A DNA stretch of 64,000 bases from Dryomyza anilis (Eukaryota > Arthropoda > Insecta > Diptera > Dryomyzidae). This document shows, piece by piece, positions 60,861 to 64,000 of this stretch. Below the pieces are notes generated by a model. It ran no database searches and was not told where the DNA came from. It saw nothing but the letters and a program-made list of their open reading frames with translations. The DNA lies in assembly GCA_951804985.1 (NCBI GenBank), contig OX638130.1:102359700-102423699 (forward strand), given 5' to 3'. Position 1 is the stretch's first letter. Each line of letters opens with the position of its first letter. A program made the translations under genes and the position numbers.

Positions 60861-61470
60861 ATTTTGATGCGTACAAGTTGTATTTACAAATTTGAAATTT
60901 TTGTTATTTTAATCGCAGTTTTATCCACGTTTATATCTCTAAGGGCCGGTTTTACAACAGTGGTAGTTTAACTCGATTTGTGGGTTAAACTTATAGCCCT
61001 ATTCTAGCGAGCAATGACAATTGTTACCAATGACAATTGCTTCAAACTTGTGCGTCGATAAACACAGAAAATAAAATTGACAGAATACGAAATAGTGATA
61101 ATTGTAACAAAGCGCACACTATTGTGACCGATTTGAATTTTTGATTTTTGTGACCGATTTGATTTTTTTTATAGTGATTCTAATTTGTCGTTTAAAATGA
61201 TTTTAAATGTCTATGTCGGTCGTTTAAACTACGCTTAAAACATCGCAATGTTTTTGACAGATAGTTTATTCAAAAATGAGAGTTGCACTCTTTTAGAGTT
61301 TTTATCTGTCAAAAAAACATTAAGATTTGAAACGCAGTTTAAACCACCAACATATGGCGTTTAGCCTTATTTTAAAACAATGTATAATATAATCTATGTC
61401 TTTGAATGACTTTTTATTTATCTATTTTTTATTCTTTATTTCTGTGAACTTAAATCTCTAATAAAACCTT
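60861..61470. other. Upstream flank, inverted-repeat rich
   Basis: AGTTTAAACCACCAACATATGGCG / GGTCGTTTAAACT, and ACATCGCAATGTTTTTGACAG near 61243 paired with CTGTCAAAAAAACAT near 61307, suggest a diverged foldback at about 60950-61380. No gene. Confidence 0.4.
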
Positions 61471-62700
61471 ACACAGAAAAAAAATGATCAATATGATGAA
61501 TTTATCTATAAATATTATGAATTTTTTCCGCAACTACCAGATTCATCATATTGATACCACCGTTCATTAAAGAACATATTAATGAATGGCATTCATATAT
61601 ATAAGAGCGTATTCATACTACTAAAGAACAAAATATTTATAAATGAATATATGTTTTTAATTGTAAAAAAACAAAATTTTTGAAGAAAAAAAAAATTATA
61701 TAGTTGTAAAAAATTTTATAAAAAAAAAAAAAAAATTACGAAAAACAAAATCCCAAAAAATAAAAATTAAAAAAAAAAGTTAAAAATAAAAACATTATTT
61801 TTTAAATATATTTTACATTACAGTTACAAAATATATAATAAAAACATTAAAAACATTTCGCACATATAGGCAGGGGCTTCAAAATCTTCTTTGGAGTTCC
61901 TGGATCGAATCCAACAACGTGCAATATATTTAATAGGGGATGAAAATATTTCATCCTCTATTGGTTCTCATGAGCACCGAAGGACCGTAGGGTGTGTAAG
62001 CCTGTTTTATAGGTATTACAATGGTAAGTGTTCGAGGGAAATACATGGCCTGATTCCACCAGGTCGTGTATTCTCTCGTTCTTCTCGGGCATCGAACCAA
62101 GCCCACCCCTTCGTAGTTCACTCGGTTCTCAACAGAACCACGCATTACAGAGATAATTCGTTCTTCAGTCGCACGATACGTATGTGGAACAATCTTCCTG
62201 CCTCTGTTTTTCCCGACATTTTTAATATTGGGAAATTTAAAGCAAACATCCACCGACACTACTCCATCTTTCCTCCTCCCTTTCCTTAACCTATAATCCT
62301 TTCTTACGATCAACACTGTGCATTGCACGAATAGGGGGCATCCCCTGAGCGTTGGTTAATTTGTAAAAAAAAAAATAACATACAATAACTACTTTAGAAC
62401 TGAGAAGTATGGCAAAAAATTAACGAAAAATATATATTTTAATTGAAATATTGTTTGATGAACAGCATTCACAATATGATGTACATATATGTTGTATTCT
62501 ATGTATTTGTTCATTAATATCATGAAGCGTATTCTACACATACAATTCATCATATTGAAGAACACTTTTTCAACAGTTACCAAGCGTTCATCATATTTAT
62601 GAAAACATTCATAACATTGATGTCGTTAGGCATATATATAATAAATAGTTCTTAAATACAATGCAATCAATACAATCAATATGATGTACATTTTTCTTCC
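61471..62700. mobile_element. MITE family F, copy 3, split by a LINE
   Basis: Left part ACACAGAAAAAAAATGATCA to ~61866 and right part ~62384 to AATATGATGTACATTTTTC carry the TTCATCA/TGATGAA motifs of the family. The retrotransposon fragment sits between. Confidence 0.6.
61867..62376 (+). mobile_element. 5'-truncated non-LTR retrotransposon (RT ORF C-terminus)
   Basis: Open from the truncation point to TAA at about 62289, encoding the extreme C-terminal tail of a LINE reverse-transcriptase ORF: AGASKSSLEFLDRIQQRA, LFYRYYNGKCS, RMWNNLP and FKANIHRHY are the characteristic blocks of jockey/CR1-type elements. The RT domain itself is absent. The 3' UTR has a small hairpin (AGGGGGCATCCCCT) and ends in poly(A) (about 62365-62375), as expected for target-primed insertion. 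The frame is intact, so the insertion may be fairly young. Confidence 0.75.
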
Positions 62701-62985
62701 TTGTATAATAAATACTATACAATTTCCAATAGTATTCAAAGTAGTAAATTCAAATTAAATTTAAAGAAAAAAGTATTCATTTCAGAAAGTAACAAATAGT
62801 TTACTCAATCAACCTAACCAATAAACGAAATAAAGTCGACTTTATAGATAAGGACTGCGTCGAATAAAATTGTCCGCTACAAAAATGAAAAAATCTAGAA
62901 ATCTAGTAATCCAATTTTTATAGAATAAAATATTTTATTTTTCAAATTATTTTTAGATTTAAAAAAAAATATAAAAAACCAGAAA
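62701..62985. other. AT-rich DNA, no gene seen
   Basis: No feature recognised. Confidence 0.5.
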
Positions 62986-63720
62986 TTAATATTTTTTAAT
63001 ATAAAGTTTTAATTTTTCCGGAACCCCTTCCATTAATGTTGTATTGGTAGTGTCCGACACCCTCACAGCTGCTGAAGACCACTTTCTTTTAAAGTCTTGA
63101 AGGTCTTTGGCCACTTTTTTGTTGTCTTCATCTCTCTTTTTACTAAAGCCCAGTATCTCCCAATCGGCCTGAGTTCTGGACAGTTTGGTGGATTGGCTTC
63201 TCAAGGCACCAAAATCACTGAATTTTGTTGGATCCACTCTAAGGCCGTTTTGCTGTAGTGAAATGAATCGAGGTCAGGCCAAAAAAATGTGGACACTTCA
63301 TGTTGGCGTAAAAATGGAAGCAATCTCTTTTGCAAGCATTCCTTCACATATATTTCGCTATTAATTGTACCCGATGTCACGAGCTGCTTCTTTTTCCACT
63401 GCAAATTGCCTGCCAAACAAGGAATTTCTTTGGGAATTTTGTCATTTTTTTTTTATTTGAATTTTTCAGCGACATTTCCTCGAGAATCAGCTGTAAAAAA
63501 TACCTGCCCAGGTAGCTGAGAAAAGTCCGCTAAAACATAAGTTTCGTCGTCCATTATGCAGCAATCGAATTTTTTAAAAATTCTTGGTTCAGCTTTTTAT
63601 CTCGTTGTTTTGCGGTTTCATTTTTGACGGCATTTCTATCCGGAACTTTTTGGACTTTGTACGTCTTCAGCCCAGCTTCTTTCTTAGTCCTGCGCACGAA
63701 AGATTCTGAGCAATCCGAAT
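62986..63720 (-). pseudogene. Decayed Tc1/mariner-superfamily transposase
   Basis: Reading down the minus strand, fragments in different frames match a DDE transposase: MDDETYVLADFSQLPGQVF (first Asp block, ATG at 63554), FFWPDLDSFHYSKTALEW (second Asp near 63275), and NPPNCPELRPIGRYWAL (near 63160), where the third catalytic residue, Glu in RPIE, reads Gly. The gap between the last two sites is about 37 residues, as in DD37 groups, allowing for indels. Stops and at least two frameshifts break the gene, so it is inactive. Terminal repeats were not found. Confidence 0.75.
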
Positions 63721-63788
63721 GATACAATTTAATTAAGATAAGGAAATATTTAATTCATAATAATGAAATTGAATTCAGAAATGTAAAT

Positions 63789-64000
63789 TTAGTACGTTGG
63801 ACTATGAATTGAAAGTTCCCATAGCCCAAATTCAAAGTTAGGTTGGGAACTGTCAACATGGGCTATTTTTCGATAGACAATGTTAAATCTCCGAGAGTAA
63901 ACTGTCTCTCAACCCCGCCGGCATTAAACTTTAGGTCCCACAATCTGATTTCAAATATAATACGCACAACTCATGGAGTGACTGGACTGCGATTGAGTGG
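63789..64000 (+). mobile_element. Diverged tRNA-derived SINE, runs off the window
   Basis: GTACGTTGGACTATGAATTGAAAG matches the anticodon arm region, and GAGAGTAAA..., TTTAGGTCCCAC, AATATAATACGCACAACTC match the body of the SINE at 8655. The B box has decayed. Oldest copy in the window. Confidence 0.7.

Overview
The window looks like nuclear DNA of a higher fly (Diptera, Brachycera). The basis is one clearly recognisable gene, a two-exon Frizzled receptor closest to the Drosophila Frizzled-3 type, set in very AT-rich DNA full of miniature transposons, tRNA-derived SINEs and decayed transposases. There is no bacterial-style gene packing. The species cannot be named from the sequence.

The gene lies on the minus strand. 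Exon 1 (coding 60263 down to 60054) encodes the signal peptide and the first part of the cysteine-rich Wnt-binding domain. Exon 2 (25363 down to 23801) encodes the rest of that domain, seven membrane segments and a cytoplasmic tail with KTxxxY in place of the usual KTxxxW. Both splice sites are canonical, the junction is phase 0, and the product is 590 residues. The single intron is 34,690 bp.

Left flank (1-23450, downstream of the gene): no gene recognised. It holds several copies of a roughly 330-bp MITE (called family A here), three tRNA-derived SINEs with target duplications, a hAT-like element with an 8-bp duplication and an inverted-array core (14264-15937), a TA-flanked element with 22-bp perfect terminal repeats (10520-11406), foldback elements, and a 2.4-kb degenerate array of an ~18-bp unit (20895-23345). 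A GC-richer block at 16320-16770 could be regulatory or the 5' end of an unseen neighbour.

Intron (25364-60053): at least ten more family-A insertions, family-B and family-F MITEs, a ~240-bp tandem repeat carrying the palindrome TTCGTAA-AC-TTACGAA (44870-46210, second block 48328-48975), a 1.2-kb A-rich array with a 362-bp internal duplication, nested tandem duplications, and scattered GC-richer unique islands. Strong matches to the TCF/Pangolin consensus at 32031, 37521 and 51694 fit the known Wingless responsiveness of fz3 in Drosophila, but they are only motif matches.

Right flank (60264-64000, upstream of the gene): a 5' UTR/promoter candidate, a MITE split by a 5'-truncated LINE insertion, a dead Tc1/mariner-type transposase whose catalytic glutamate reads as glycine, and a diverged SINE running off the edge. 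Three otherwise unrelated MITE families (A, B, F) have near-identical ends next to TA, suggesting one shared transposase source.
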